Positions 1 to 6,776 are shown, counted from the first letter of the stretch. The stretch: 12,802 bases of DNA from UBA6183 sp041302975 (GCA_041302975.1 JBFYQC010000171.1:1-12802); one strand, 5' to 3'. Numbers and translations: made by a program. The notes: generated by a model not told the origin, from the sequence alone.

Positions 1-12
1 TGCTGCATCACA

Positions 13-25
13 ACCACGAAGTGGT
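13..25 (+). repeat. GAA-triloop hairpin, copy 1
   Basis: A perfect palindrome with 5-bp arms ACCAC and GTGGT around the loop GAA, followed directly by GAAAC. It shares its design (5-bp stem, GAA loop, then GA[A/C]A) with the copy at 64-76 and with the minus-strand copy at 4069-4081, but the stem bases differ. It lies in the non-coding stretch left of the first gene. This looks like a small REP-like extragenic palindrome; the class is my inference. Confidence 0.55.
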
Positions 26-63
26 GAAACTACTCTTGAATAAAAAATCAATTTAGCCAACCA

Positions 64-76
64 ACCCCGAAGGGGT
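64..76 (+). repeat. GAA-triloop hairpin, copy 2
   Basis: A palindrome with arms ACCCC and GGGGT around the loop GAA, followed by GACACC and a run of six T (83-88). Compared with copy 1 both arms have changed together (ACCAC/GTGGT to ACCCC/GGGGT), so the pairing is kept. The T run could make this copy act as a weak terminator for whatever lies left of the window, but the spacing between stem and T run is longer than usual. Confidence 0.55.
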
Positions 77-108
77 GACACCTTTTTTATCTCACCCTTT
101 ATTTCCCA

Positions 109-138
109 TTTGATAAACTCCTGCCATTAGGTATATTG
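109..138 (+). promoter_or_regulatory. Probable promoter of the 148-984 gene
   Basis: TTTG at 109-112, a 19-nt spacer, then TATATTG at 132-138. This is close to the Bacteroidota vegetative promoter TTTG-N19-21-TAnnTTTG but lacks one T of the -7 element. It sits just before the ATG at 148 and would leave only a very short leader. It also covers the TTG at 136, which argues against that codon as the start. Confidence 0.4.
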
Positions 139-147
139 CACCAACGC

Positions 148-984
148 ATGAAATCATACCTCCTTATATTGCTGCTGTATGGCGCTGTGGGTTTAAAAGC
201 ACAGGATAGCCTGAGTAAAACTCCTTTTGTCAGGTTTGAAGGGTTACCCCAAAGAATGGTGCCAACCTATACTGCCGATGCGCGTTCGCACAGGTTAATG
301 TTGCAAAAATCAACCAAAGAATTGTCTTTTTTTGGAAGTATGGGCGGATATTTTCCTGTGTTTGATGTTACCATTTGGGGTAAAACCATTCAGTTTAGTG
401 CAGGTGCATCAACCCACCTTACTTTAAAGCGTTATGTAAGAAGAGGCGAAGTTTTAAACGTTGATTTTTTTGCAGACTTTTTAGCCGATCTACAAATGAA
501 TAATAACTGGTATTTACGAACCGGTTTTGGGCATACCAGTCAGCATATTGCTGATGATGCCATTGCAATTGGTATACCTGTAAAAAACTACGTAAAAGAT
601 TACGTGCAATTGCAAACCATACATAAACTGTTTAAACAAAAAATGTTGTTGTATGGCGGTTTGTATTATTTGCACAACTTTAAAATTGGCGAGAATAACA
701 TGGCCAGAGATTGGTCGAAAAAAGTAATGTTACAAATAGGAACAGAGGTAGATGTTTATCGCATTACACCAACAATAGTTACTTATGTAGCTGCCGATGT
801 AAAGTTTAGACAAGAGTTTGATTTTGCTACAACTCATGCCATACAAGCCGGTTTTAAAATTAAACCCAAACAAAATAGAACCATACGTTTAGCTTATAAT
901 TATTTGGGCGGATACGAAGAGCGAGGATTTTTGTACAACCAAAAAAACAACCTACACACCATTGGTTTATATTTCGATTTTTAG
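148..984 (+). CDS. Exported outer-membrane beta-barrel-like protein (DUF1207-like)
   Basis: This is a 278-residue exported protein. I start it at ATG 148 rather than TTG 136, because the ATG opens a clean signal peptide (MKSYLLILLLYGAVGLKAQ, cleavage near residue 19) and the TTG falls in the probable promoter. The mature part alternates short amphipathic strands with turns and ends in aromatic residues (LYFDF), as outer-membrane barrels do. Around residues 128-137 is GHTSQHIADD, which resembles the H-x-S-x-H-[IL]-x-D block of DUF1207 proteins; I make that assignment from memory of the family and hold it loosely. The stop is 3 nt before the next start, so the gene is probably co-translated with the DUF2279 gene. 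No enzymatic motif is visible and the function is unknown. An alternative is a generic PorT- or OmpA-barrel-like protein. Confidence 0.65.
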   Translation: MKSYLLILLLYGAVGLKAQDSLSKTPFVRFEGLPQRMVPTYTADARSHRLMLQKSTKELSFFGSMGGYFPVFDVTIWGKTIQFSAGASTHLTLKRYVRRGEVLNVDFFADFLADLQMNNNWYLRTGFGHTSQHIADDAIAIGIPVKNYVKDYVQLQTIHKLFKQKMLLYGGLYYLHNFKIGENNMARDWSKKVMLQIGTEVDVYRITPTIVTYVAADVKFRQEFDFATTHAIQAGFKIKPKQNRTIRLAYNYLGGYEERGFLYNQKNNLHTIGLYFDF

Positions 985-987
985 TGC

Positions 988-1830
988 ATGAAAAAACTAA
1001 TTGTTATAATCATATTGCTGTTAAAACTTGTTGTTGTTTCGGCACAAACAGATAGTAATGATGTTGGCTATAAAAAGTGGCTTACTAAAAAGAATTTAGT
1101 TATTGCCGGTCTGGTGGTTCAGCAATCAGCAAGTTCTTTGGTAGAGTATAAATGGTGGTGGCAAGATAGTTCTAATGCTTTTCATTTTGAGCATGACGGT
1201 GTATTTAACAATTACAGTTTAGGTATAGATAAAATTGGTCATGCCTATGTTTCGCATTTGTGTTACCACGCTATTTATGAGGCCATGACTTGGGCTGAAT
1301 TTACACCCAAACAAACGTTATATACCAGCATAGCATTACCAGCATTTTGGGCTTTGAGTATTGAAATTGGTGATGCTTTTTCTCCTTACGGTTTTAGTGT
1401 GCCGGATTTAGCAGCAAACTTTGCAGGTATTGGATATGGTGTGTTGCAGCATAAGGTTCCGTTTTTTAAAAACATTGCCTTTAAATTTAGTTATTACCCG
1501 CGTAAACCCATAGCCAGGTTAAGCAGTAATTATGATGATCATATTTATTGGTTGAGTTTTAATATGCATAATATGTTACCGGGTGTTGTAGGTCGCAAAT
1601 GGCCTGAGGTAATTAACTTGGCTGCAGGTTATAGTATTGAAGGCTATCACACTCCGAATATGAGGCGTGAATTTGTTTTTGGTATAGACATTAACCTTGC
1701 AGTAATTAAAACAAAATCAAAAGGATTAACCGCCATAAAAAATGTGGTTAACTTAATTCATTTACCATCACCGGGAGTAAAGGTAACACGCGAACATACG
1801 CCACAGTACAAAGCATTTTTGTTGAATTAA
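988..1830 (+). CDS. DUF2279 family exported protein (YfiM-like)
   Basis: A 280-residue protein with a signal peptide (residues 1-20, ending VVVSAQ). Its core carries the two signature blocks of DUF2279: DKIGHAYVSH at 81-90, and 126-147 with the E-I-G-D, F-S and P-D-L-A-A-N-x-x-G pattern. The region between them (about 108-125) is hydrophobic and could sit in or on a membrane. The acidic and histidine residues of both blocks are conserved in the family, which has no established biochemical role; in enterobacteria YfiM is annotated as a lipoprotein. Here there is no lipobox cysteine after the signal peptide, so the protein is probably periplasmic or attached to the outer membrane. Its ATG follows the barrel gene's stop by 3 nt, which suggests translational coupling and a shared envelope role. 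The family call is firm; the function is not known. Confidence 0.8.
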   Translation: MKKLIVIIILLLKLVVVSAQTDSNDVGYKKWLTKKNLVIAGLVVQQSASSLVEYKWWWQDSSNAFHFEHDGVFNNYSLGIDKIGHAYVSHLCYHAIYEAMTWAEFTPKQTLYTSIALPAFWALSIEIGDAFSPYGFSVPDLAANFAGIGYGVLQHKVPFFKNIAFKFSYYPRKPIARLSSNYDDHIYWLSFNMHNMLPGVVGRKWPEVINLAAGYSIEGYHTPNMRREFVFGIDINLAVIKTKSKGLTAIKNVVNLIHLPSPGVKVTREHTPQYKAFLLN

Positions 1831-1860
1831 TTACACTATTTTCGAAGCAAAATTTCACCA

Positions 1861-2559
1861 ATGGATTTAACAAATAAAGTAGCCGTAGTTACAGGCGTAA
1901 GTAAAGGAATAGGCTATCATACCGCATTACAATTACTAAACAAAGGAGCTCTAGTTTTTGGTTTAGGCCGCAGCAGTGCTATACAACACCCCAACTATAC
2001 TTTTATTACCTGCGATGTACGCGATGCTCATGCAGTTGAACAAGCATTTGCGCAAGTTTTGTCATTAACCCAAAACCAAATACATGTGTTGGTAAACAAT
2101 GCCGGTTTAGGTTATTTTGGAATGCTTGAAAACACTACTTATGAGCAGTGGGACGAAATGTTTCAAACCAATGTAAATGGTATTTTTTATTGCTGTAAGC
2201 AAGCCTTACCTGCCATGAAACAACAACAATTGGGTCATGTTATTAATATTGCATCAACGGCTGCATTAGAAGGTATGCCGCAAGTTTCGGCTTATTGCGC
2301 AACCAAATGGGCGGTAAAAGGTTTAAGCGAATCGTTGTTTAGAGAGGTGCGCGATTTTAGGATTAAAGTAACTTGCATTTATCCGGGCAGTACTAAAACC
2401 GATTTTTTTAGAAACAGTCCGGGTATACAACCACACGATTATATGCTGATGCCAGAAGATGTGGCGGCAAATATTTTGTACGCATTAGAAATGCCTGATA
2501 ATTTCCATACGGTTAATTTGGAGATTAGACCATTGCAACCTAAAGGCCCTAAGGCGTAA
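1861..2559 (+). CDS. Short-chain dehydrogenase/reductase (SDR)
   Basis: A 232-residue cytosolic classical SDR. The Rossmann nucleotide-binding glycine motif TGVSKGIG is at 11-18, NNAG at 79-82, and the catalytic tetrad reads N104, S132, Y145 and K149 (YCATK). An arginine at 37, just after the second strand, and D52 favour NADP(H) over NAD(H). Its length matches small 3-oxoacyl-ACP-reductase-like SDRs, but the substrate cannot be read from the sequence. The ATG at 1861 follows the DUF2279 stop by 30 nt; TATTTTCG at 1837-1844 resembles a -7 element, but no good upstream TTTG is at the right distance, so read-through from the upstream pair is equally likely. The C-terminal tail (RPLQPKGPKA) is proline- and lysine-rich. 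Confidence 0.9.
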   Translation: MDLTNKVAVVTGVSKGIGYHTALQLLNKGALVFGLGRSSAIQHPNYTFITCDVRDAHAVEQAFAQVLSLTQNQIHVLVNNAGLGYFGMLENTTYEQWDEMFQTNVNGIFYCCKQALPAMKQQQLGHVINIASTAALEGMPQVSAYCATKWAVKGLSESLFREVRDFRIKVTCIYPGSTKTDFFRNSPGIQPHDYMLMPEDVAANILYALEMPDNFHTVNLEIRPLQPKGPKA

Positions 2560-2570
2560 TTTATTACTCT

Positions 2571-2640
2571 CACAGAATCCACAGAATTTCACAGAAGATT
2601 TTAGTCGCTGCTATCGCTGTGTTATCGTTGTTATCGCTGT
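2571..2640. repeat. Short direct repeats in a convergent junction
   Basis: Between the convergent SDR gene and the transglutaminase-like gene are two tiny repeat sets. CACAGAA occurs at 2571, 2580 and 2590 (9- and 10-nt steps). TATCG[C/T]TGT occurs at 2612, 2623 and 2632, with a related GTCGCTG at 2604. No hairpin followed by a T run is visible, so I do not call a terminator here. These look like degenerate simple repeats of non-coding DNA. Confidence 0.5.
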
Positions 2641-2662
2641 GGTTAGTCCCAATCGTAAACCA

Positions 2663-3844
2663 CTACCACTTCACTACATTGGCTTTTGTTAAATTCATGG
2701 TTTGTTCGCCTGCTCTAAACCCTTTAGCGCTTGGTTCGCAAACCACAAAATCCATATCGTAAACACTCAGGTCGCCAGCGTTTTTTCTCCAGTTTTCAAC
2801 GGCTACATTCATGTGTGCAGCATCTTTGTACAACAAGCCAATACTTTGTAAATTGGTTACTTCACGCACCAGATAAGCAAATAACATACTACGGTCTTCG
2901 CAATCAGAAAAATCGTTAGCTAAAGCTTCTTCAGGGAAAGCAAATTTTTCTTTGCCTAATACATCCATGTCTTTGGCGTAATCTAAACTTTGAACGAAAC
3001 TTAATACAAAATTTACAGCCTTTTCCTTACTCATATATGCAGTTGCATCCTTTAACTGATTAACCAAACTATTCGCGCCTTTTTCTGATAAGCCGTAATT
3101 TAAATATACCAAACTCATTTCAATATCTGGTAAATCGTGGTAGTATTCTACCAACGATTGATTGATGCGTGAAGTGAAAAAGTACACGTAATCATCATAC
3201 TCAAACGGAATGGTTTTGTTTGAACTTAATTTGCCTAATGCAGGCGGTGTAAGTTTGTTTAATTTAATAAGGTTTGCAGTTTGTACATTACCCATATCAG
3301 CTAGTTGTTCGTGCTTGGGTTCTTTCTTTTGATCGAAAGATAAATCGTAATAGGTTTTGTTGTTGAATTGAACAAACAACACATTTTTTATGGCAAAATT
3401 AGTAGCGCCATAAACTGTAATATCATTGTTGCTTACTCCTAAAATAACATCAAGGCCTTTATGGTAAAGCACTGCGTACACAAATTGTTTGGCAAAATTA
3501 GTTTCATTTTTCGGGGTTATCATAGCGGCCGCTTTCTGAACCAACATTAAATAAGCAATATCATCAAGTTTGTATGAGGATGCATATTGGTTAGCTTCTT
3601 TAACAAAGCTAGAAACAGCACTATCATTAATTAATAATGTTGTTTGTTGATTCATGTTTAATCCTTCAAATCGACTCACTTGTTCTTTAAAAAAGTCGTT
3701 AGTTAAACTAAAAGGCAGGCTATGGCCGTAATAATTTACCACAATTTTTTTTGCCAAATCGTTTGCACGTAACCCTGTCATCAACCCTGAAAATAGCGTT
3801 AATGTAAGTGTGAGCAGGAGTTTTGTGTATGATTTTGTGGTCAT
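2663..3844 (-). CDS. Secreted transglutaminase-like protein
   Basis: A 393-residue protein read from ATG 3844. A GTG at 3871 would add nine residues before the charged start of the signal peptide, so I prefer the ATG. The signal peptide (MTTKSYTKLL to about TGLRA) is followed by a long N-terminal region of no recognised family. The last ~120 residues look like a papain-fold transglutaminase-like domain: a conserved D-C-E-D-R-S block with candidate nucleophile C315, H344 in HMNVAV, and a late acidic position in YDMDF (363-365), in the expected Cys-His-Asp order, followed by CEPSAKGF. Such domains in bacteria act as cysteine proteases or amide-bond-forming enzymes, often on the envelope. Substrate and activity are unknown. 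It is not tightly packed with its neighbours, and the next minus-strand gene upstream is about 295 nt away. Confidence 0.7.
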   Translation of the reverse strand: MTTKSYTKLLLTLTLTLFSGLMTGLRANDLAKKIVVNYYGHSLPFSLTNDFFKEQVSRFEGLNMNQQTTLLINDSAVSSFVKEANQYASSYKLDDIAYLMLVQKAAAMITPKNETNFAKQFVYAVLYHKGLDVILGVSNNDITVYGATNFAIKNVLFVQFNNKTYYDLSFDQKKEPKHEQLADMGNVQTANLIKLNKLTPPALGKLSSNKTIPFEYDDYVYFFTSRINQSLVEYYHDLPDIEMSLVYLNYGLSEKGANSLVNQLKDATAYMSKEKAVNFVLSFVQSLDYAKDMDVLGKEKFAFPEEALANDFSDCEDRSMLFAYLVREVTNLQSIGLLYKDAAHMNVAVENWRKNAGDLSVYDMDFVVCEPSAKGFRAGEQTMNLTKANVVKW

Positions 3845-4036
3845 TGTAAATGCTTGTGCCTCAATAAGCACAAAACGAATTTACAAAAAAGATATGATTA
3901 CGTAACAATTACCTAACATTTAACATACAAATTACCTCTTTGTGATAATAGCGAGGAAACTAGCCTTTTTGAAGTGTTTTGGATTTTGTTTACACAGTAC
4001 ATTCAGAATTTGACAGGGCATGTGTTTTTTAGTTTG

Positions 4037-4055
4037 CAATGGGCGTTGCCCAATG
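4037..4055. repeat. Imperfect palindrome with GGGC/GCCC core
   Basis: The stem CAATGGGC and GCCCAATG encloses the loop GTT, with one A-A mismatch; the inner five pairs (TGGGC/GCCCA) are perfect. It sits 13 nt from the GAA-loop hairpin at 4069-4081, forming a two-hairpin unit in the 3' untranslated region of the minus-strand operon. It may act as a weak terminator or RNA-stabilising structure, but no T run follows it. Confidence 0.5.
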
Positions 4056-4068
4056 CATGTTTGATTTC

Positions 4069-4081
4069 GCCCTTTCAGGGC
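4069..4081 (-). repeat. GAA-triloop hairpin, copy 3
   Basis: Read on the minus strand this is GCCCT-GAA-AGGGC followed by GAAAT. It has the same design as the copies at 13-25 and 64-76 (5-bp stem, GAA loop, GA[A/C]A after the stem), but with a third stem sequence that still pairs fully. It lies about 60 nt after the stop of the deoxynucleoside kinase gene in the sense direction of that transcript. Confidence 0.55.
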
Positions 4082-4139
4082 TTTGATTACTCGCCTAAAC
4101 ATATCTTGATCAACTTCGAATTTCTGATTTCGTTTTTTC

Positions 4140-4799
4140 CTAGCTATTCACGTCTAAGAAACTTACGTGGTGTATGCCGGGAGTGTATTCTTTACTAATT
4201 AAATTTACCAAACTTTGGTAATGATTATCGTTGTTCACAAAATCAATGGATGAGCAATCAACCAGCAAAATACGTAAATGGGTGTTTTGATGCAGGTACT
4301 GTAAATAAGCATCACTTAAAGATTGCAGGTACTCGTTCTCAATTTTTTGTTCGTAACTACGTCCTCGGTTTAAAATATTCCATTGCAATTTTTCAACGGG
4401 GTTGTGCAGGTAAACCAGCAAATCCGGTTGACGAATTTGTTGGTCGATGATTTCAAACAACCTTAAGTATAAGTCGTATTCATCATCATCTAAGTTTATT
4501 TTAGAGAACAACAAACACTTGGCAAAAATATAATCACTTACCAAGTATTGCTGAAATAAATCGGGCTCTAGCAATTGTTTTTTTAGTTGATTAAAACGAG
4601 CGGCCAAAAAACTCATTTCTAGTGGAAATGCAAACCTGCGCGCATCGTTATAAAATTTGGGTAAAAATGAATTATCCTCGAACTCTTCTAAAATCAGCTT
4701 AGCATTAAAATCCTTGCTCAACATATTTGCTAAAGAAGTTTTTCCGGCTCCAATGTTGCCCTCAATTGCTATAAATTCATATACTGGTTTTACTCCCAT
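4140..4799 (-). CDS. Deoxynucleoside kinase
   Basis: A 219-residue cytosolic kinase that phosphorylates deoxynucleosides to their 5'-monophosphates for dNTP salvage. The P-loop GNIGAGKTS is at 14-22. It is followed by the family's EEFEDNSFLPKFY block, the SDYIFAK segment, and an arginine-rich lid (NRGRSYE) before a helical C-terminus. The length fits the bacterial dAK/dGK-type family; specificity for dA, dG or pyrimidines cannot be read. I start at ATG 4799, which places YEFIAIEGNIGAGK near the N-terminus as usual; a TTG at 4823 would add eight residues with no family support. It follows folK by 36 nt on the same strand and probably shares the lysC-folK transcript, linking deoxynucleotide salvage with folate-dependent nucleotide synthesis. 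Confidence 0.9.
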   Translation of the reverse strand: MGVKPVYEFIAIEGNIGAGKTSLANMLSKDFNAKLILEEFEDNSFLPKFYNDARRFAFPLEMSFLAARFNQLKKQLLEPDLFQQYLVSDYIFAKCLLFSKINLDDDEYDLYLRLFEIIDQQIRQPDLLVYLHNPVEKLQWNILNRGRSYEQKIENEYLQSLSDAYLQYLHQNTHLRILLVDCSSIDFVNNDNHYQSLVNLISKEYTPGIHHVSFLDVNS

Positions 4800-4835
4800 G
4801 TACCACAAATGTGCGTTAAACAAATGTGTTGTTGC

Positions 4836-5318
4836 TTACAATTTTTCCACCACACTGTCATCACTGCATTGGTGCAGCAAATAAGCTGTGGTTTGATTTA
4901 GCAAAGGGTGGATTAAATCTGAGGCAATTTCTGCCAACGGAACCAATGTAAACCTACGCTGGTGTAATAGGGGATGAGGAACAGTTAAATTGTTTTCATT
5001 AATGATGGCATCATTAAAAAACAAGATGTCAATATCAATGGTTCGAGGAGCCCACTTTGCTTCACGTACCCTGCCCATTTGGTGCTCAATGGCCAAAATG
5101 GTTGTCAGTACTTCGTTAGCATTTAAGTGGGTATTAACTTCCAACACCTGATTTAAAAAAAGTTGTTGATTGGTATTGCCCCAAGGTGCTGTTTGATACA
5201 ATGAAGAATACGCAGTTATTGATCCTAACTGTTGATCTAATGCAATTTTTGCTTGGTTCAGCAAATTTTTGCTATCGCCCACGTTACTTCCTGTAAGTAA
5301 ATAAACTTTATTAGGCAT
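4836..5318 (-). CDS. folK: 2-amino-4-hydroxy-6-hydroxymethyldihydropteridine pyrophosphokinase (HPPK)
   Basis: A 160-residue cytosolic enzyme of folate synthesis. It transfers pyrophosphate from ATP to 6-hydroxymethyl-7,8-dihydropterin, giving the substrate of dihydropteroate synthase. The full family pattern is present: GSNVGD at 10-15, the Y-x-T-A-P-W-G pterin-binding stretch at 41-47, FLNQV at 54-58, GRVR at 82-85, and the signature W89-A-P-R-T-I-D-I-D with metal-binding D95 and D97, then VPHPLLHQRR (H115, R121). Length is normal for a single-domain HPPK, so it is not fused to FolB or FolP. Its ATG overlaps the end of lysC by 8 nt (ATGCCTAA), so translation is probably coupled. The deoxynucleoside kinase follows. 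Confidence 0.96.
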   Translation of the reverse strand: MPNKVYLLTGSNVGDSKNLLNQAKIALDQQLGSITAYSSLYQTAPWGNTNQQLFLNQVLEVNTHLNANEVLTTILAIEHQMGRVREAKWAPRTIDIDILFFNDAIINENNLTVPHPLLHQRRFTLVPLAEIASDLIHPLLNQTTAYLLHQCSDDSVVEKL

Positions 5319-6579
5319 TGTCTTTTAATACAAATTGAACAGTTGCACGAGTGCGTTGCTCCAATAGTACTGTTTTGTTTACTAGGGCCTGTTTCAGGGC
5401 TTCATCTGTTTGATGCATAACCGTAAGCAACTCCACTTCGTTATTGCACTTCAGGTTATAGTTATAACTTAAATCACTTTTTAATTTTTCAAGTTCTTCG
5501 CCTTTATCATCAACACAAACGCTAAAACTAATGGCCGAGTTCTGCATCAAATTCATTTTAACATTGTGTTCGGCAAACAAATTAAATATGTTGCTCAGGT
5601 TGTCTTCCACAATAAAACTAAAATCTTTACTTGAGATAGAAAGCAACACTTGTTTGTTTTTAGAAATAAATGTTGGAATATGTTTTTCGTGCGCAGAGTT
5701 ACTTACTACAGTGCCCTTGGCGCCTGGATCAACGAAAGAACGCACATAAAGCGGTATGTTTTTACTTTGTAATGGTTGTATGGTTTTAGGATGAATAACA
5801 GTTGCTCCGTAATAAGCCATTTCTATGGCATGCGTGTAACTTAACTCATCTAGCTTTACAGCCGATGGGAATTTTTTAGGGTCGCCATTCATTACTCCGG
5901 CCACATCTTTCCATATGGTTACACTATCGGCTCCTAATGTGTAAGCAAAAATTGCAGCACTGTAGTCACTGCCTTCGCGACCTAAAGTAACGGTATTATG
6001 TTCGCGATTTTGGCCTATAAATCCTTGGGTAACCACCAATTGTTTACTTACAATGGGTTTTAATTTCTTACTGATGATGTTAGACGTTAACTCCCAATCA
6101 ACTTTACCTTCTCTAAAGTTACCATCTGTATTGATAAAATTACGTGCATCTATCCAGCGGTTTTTGATGCCACATTCATTTAAGTAAGTGCTTACAATTC
6201 GTGTACTAAATATTTCGCCATAACTTACAATTTGGTCGTAGTTAAAATCATAAGAACCTTCGCATTCAGCCTCGATTAAGCACTCTAGTTCAATAAATAA
6301 ATTTTCAATGTCGTTGTATACAAAACTATTGGTATCTTTTAGTAAACCTGAAATAATTTCATCGTGAAACTGTTTTACTTCCTTGTACAAACGTTGTTTG
6401 GTTGGTACGTCATTGTTATAATGTGCATGTGCCAATTGCTCTAAAGCATTGGTTGTTTTGCCCATTGCCGAAACTACCACCAGTAGAGGTTCGCTTGCAT
6501 AAGTGGTTAAAATACTTGCTACGTTTTTTACTGAATTAGCATCTTTTACAGATGCCCCCCCGAATTTGAAAACTTTCAC
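5311..6579 (-). CDS. lysC: Aspartate kinase (monofunctional)
   Basis: A 422-residue kinase that makes 4-phospho-L-aspartate, the first step towards lysine/diaminopimelate, threonine and methionine. The amino-acid-kinase domain starts at KFGGAS (5-10), continues with VVVSAMGKTTN (34-44), the substrate/ATP block GREGSDYSAA (200-209), WKDVAGVMNGDP (223-234) and ATVIHPKTI (259-267). Residues ~305-420 form the ACT-type regulatory region that normally senses lysine or threonine. There is no homoserine dehydrogenase fusion. The start is GTG at 6579; no in-frame ATG lies upstream, and the P-loop-like motif fits only this start. A run of seven G on the coding strand (plus-strand 6555-6561) encodes the two glycines of the motif. 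It leads an apparent operon with folK and a deoxynucleoside kinase, and is divergent from fbp. Confidence 0.95.
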   Translation of the reverse strand: MKVFKFGGASVKDANSVKNVASILTTYASEPLLVVVSAMGKTTNALEQLAHAHYNNDVPTKQRLYKEVKQFHDEIISGLLKDTNSFVYNDIENLFIELECLIEAECEGSYDFNYDQIVSYGEIFSTRIVSTYLNECGIKNRWIDARNFINTDGNFREGKVDWELTSNIISKKLKPIVSKQLVVTQGFIGQNREHNTVTLGREGSDYSAAIFAYTLGADSVTIWKDVAGVMNGDPKKFPSAVKLDELSYTHAIEMAYYGATVIHPKTIQPLQSKNIPLYVRSFVDPGAKGTVVSNSAHEKHIPTFISKNKQVLLSISSKDFSFIVEDNLSNIFNLFAEHNVKMNLMQNSAISFSVCVDDKGEELEKLKSDLSYNYNLKCNNEVELLTVMHQTDEALKQALVNKTVLLEQRTRATVQFVLKDNA

Positions 6580-6601
6580 GTTAGTTATTGTTTTTAATTT
6601 A

Positions 6602-6640
6602 TAAGCGGTAAGTTGTTGTTAAACAATTGTATACTGCTTA
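6602..6640 (-). promoter_or_regulatory. Inverted repeat in the lysC leader or promoter region
   Basis: Nine-base arms TAAGCGGTA (6602-6610) and TACTGCTTA (6632-6640) pair fully apart from one G-T wobble, around a 21-nt spacer that itself contains TTGTT-A-AACAA. The near arm ends 22 nt before the lysC GTG. It could be an RNA hairpin in the lysC leader or a protein-binding operator. TACAATTG inside the spacer (minus strand) resembles a -7 element, but no matching TTG lies at 19-21 nt. Role unproven. Confidence 0.4.
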
Positions 6641-6719
6641 AGTCCCCCCATTTAATGTAATGTAAACCTAAAAAATTGGTACGCAATATACAACCCACCT
6701 GAAATAAAACCGAACGTGA

Positions 6720-6750
6720 TTTGTAAGGCAGGCGGCTAATCTTATATTTG
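6720..6750 (+). promoter_or_regulatory. Promoter of fbp
   Basis: TTTG at 6720-6723, a 19-nt spacer, and TATATTTG at 6743-6750 match the Bacteroidota consensus TTTG-N19-21-TAnnTTTG exactly. Transcription should start a few bases after 6750, leaving a leader of about 20 nt before the ATG at 6777. Confidence 0.65.
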
Positions 6751-6776
6751 CCAAACTATTTATAAGTAAATTTTGT

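Larger units (their letters stand above)
3845..4139. other. Intergenic region with palindromes
   Basis: About 295 nt without a credible gene, lying between two minus-strand genes (3' of the deoxynucleoside kinase, 5' of the transglutaminase-like gene). It holds the two palindromes listed separately (4037-4055 and 4069-4081) and the leader of the transglutaminase-like gene. Short open frames here have no coding features. A promoter for the minus-strand gene must lie near 3850-3920, but no convincing TTTG-N19-21-TAnnTTTG match is present; the nearest is a weak TAAATTCG about 40 nt upstream of its ATG. Confidence 0.5.

Noticed and set aside
136..147. TTG start extending the first exported protein by four residues
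   Set aside because: It falls within the probable -7 element, and the ATG at 148 gives a standard signal peptide.
2731..2919. 62-residue open frame on the plus strand
   Set aside because: It is antisense to the transglutaminase-like gene, with no motif or start context; a shadow frame.
3845..3871. GTG start extending the transglutaminase-like protein by nine residues
   Set aside because: It would place polar and acidic residues before an otherwise normal signal peptide; ATG 3844 is better.
3974..4198. 74-residue open frame in the palindrome-bearing intergenic region
   Set aside because: It runs through two palindromes and into the antisense of the deoxynucleoside kinase; composition is not protein-like.
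6580..6776. Lysine riboswitch or T-box upstream of lysC
   Set aside because: No conserved core of either class is recognisable; only a simple inverted repeat is present.
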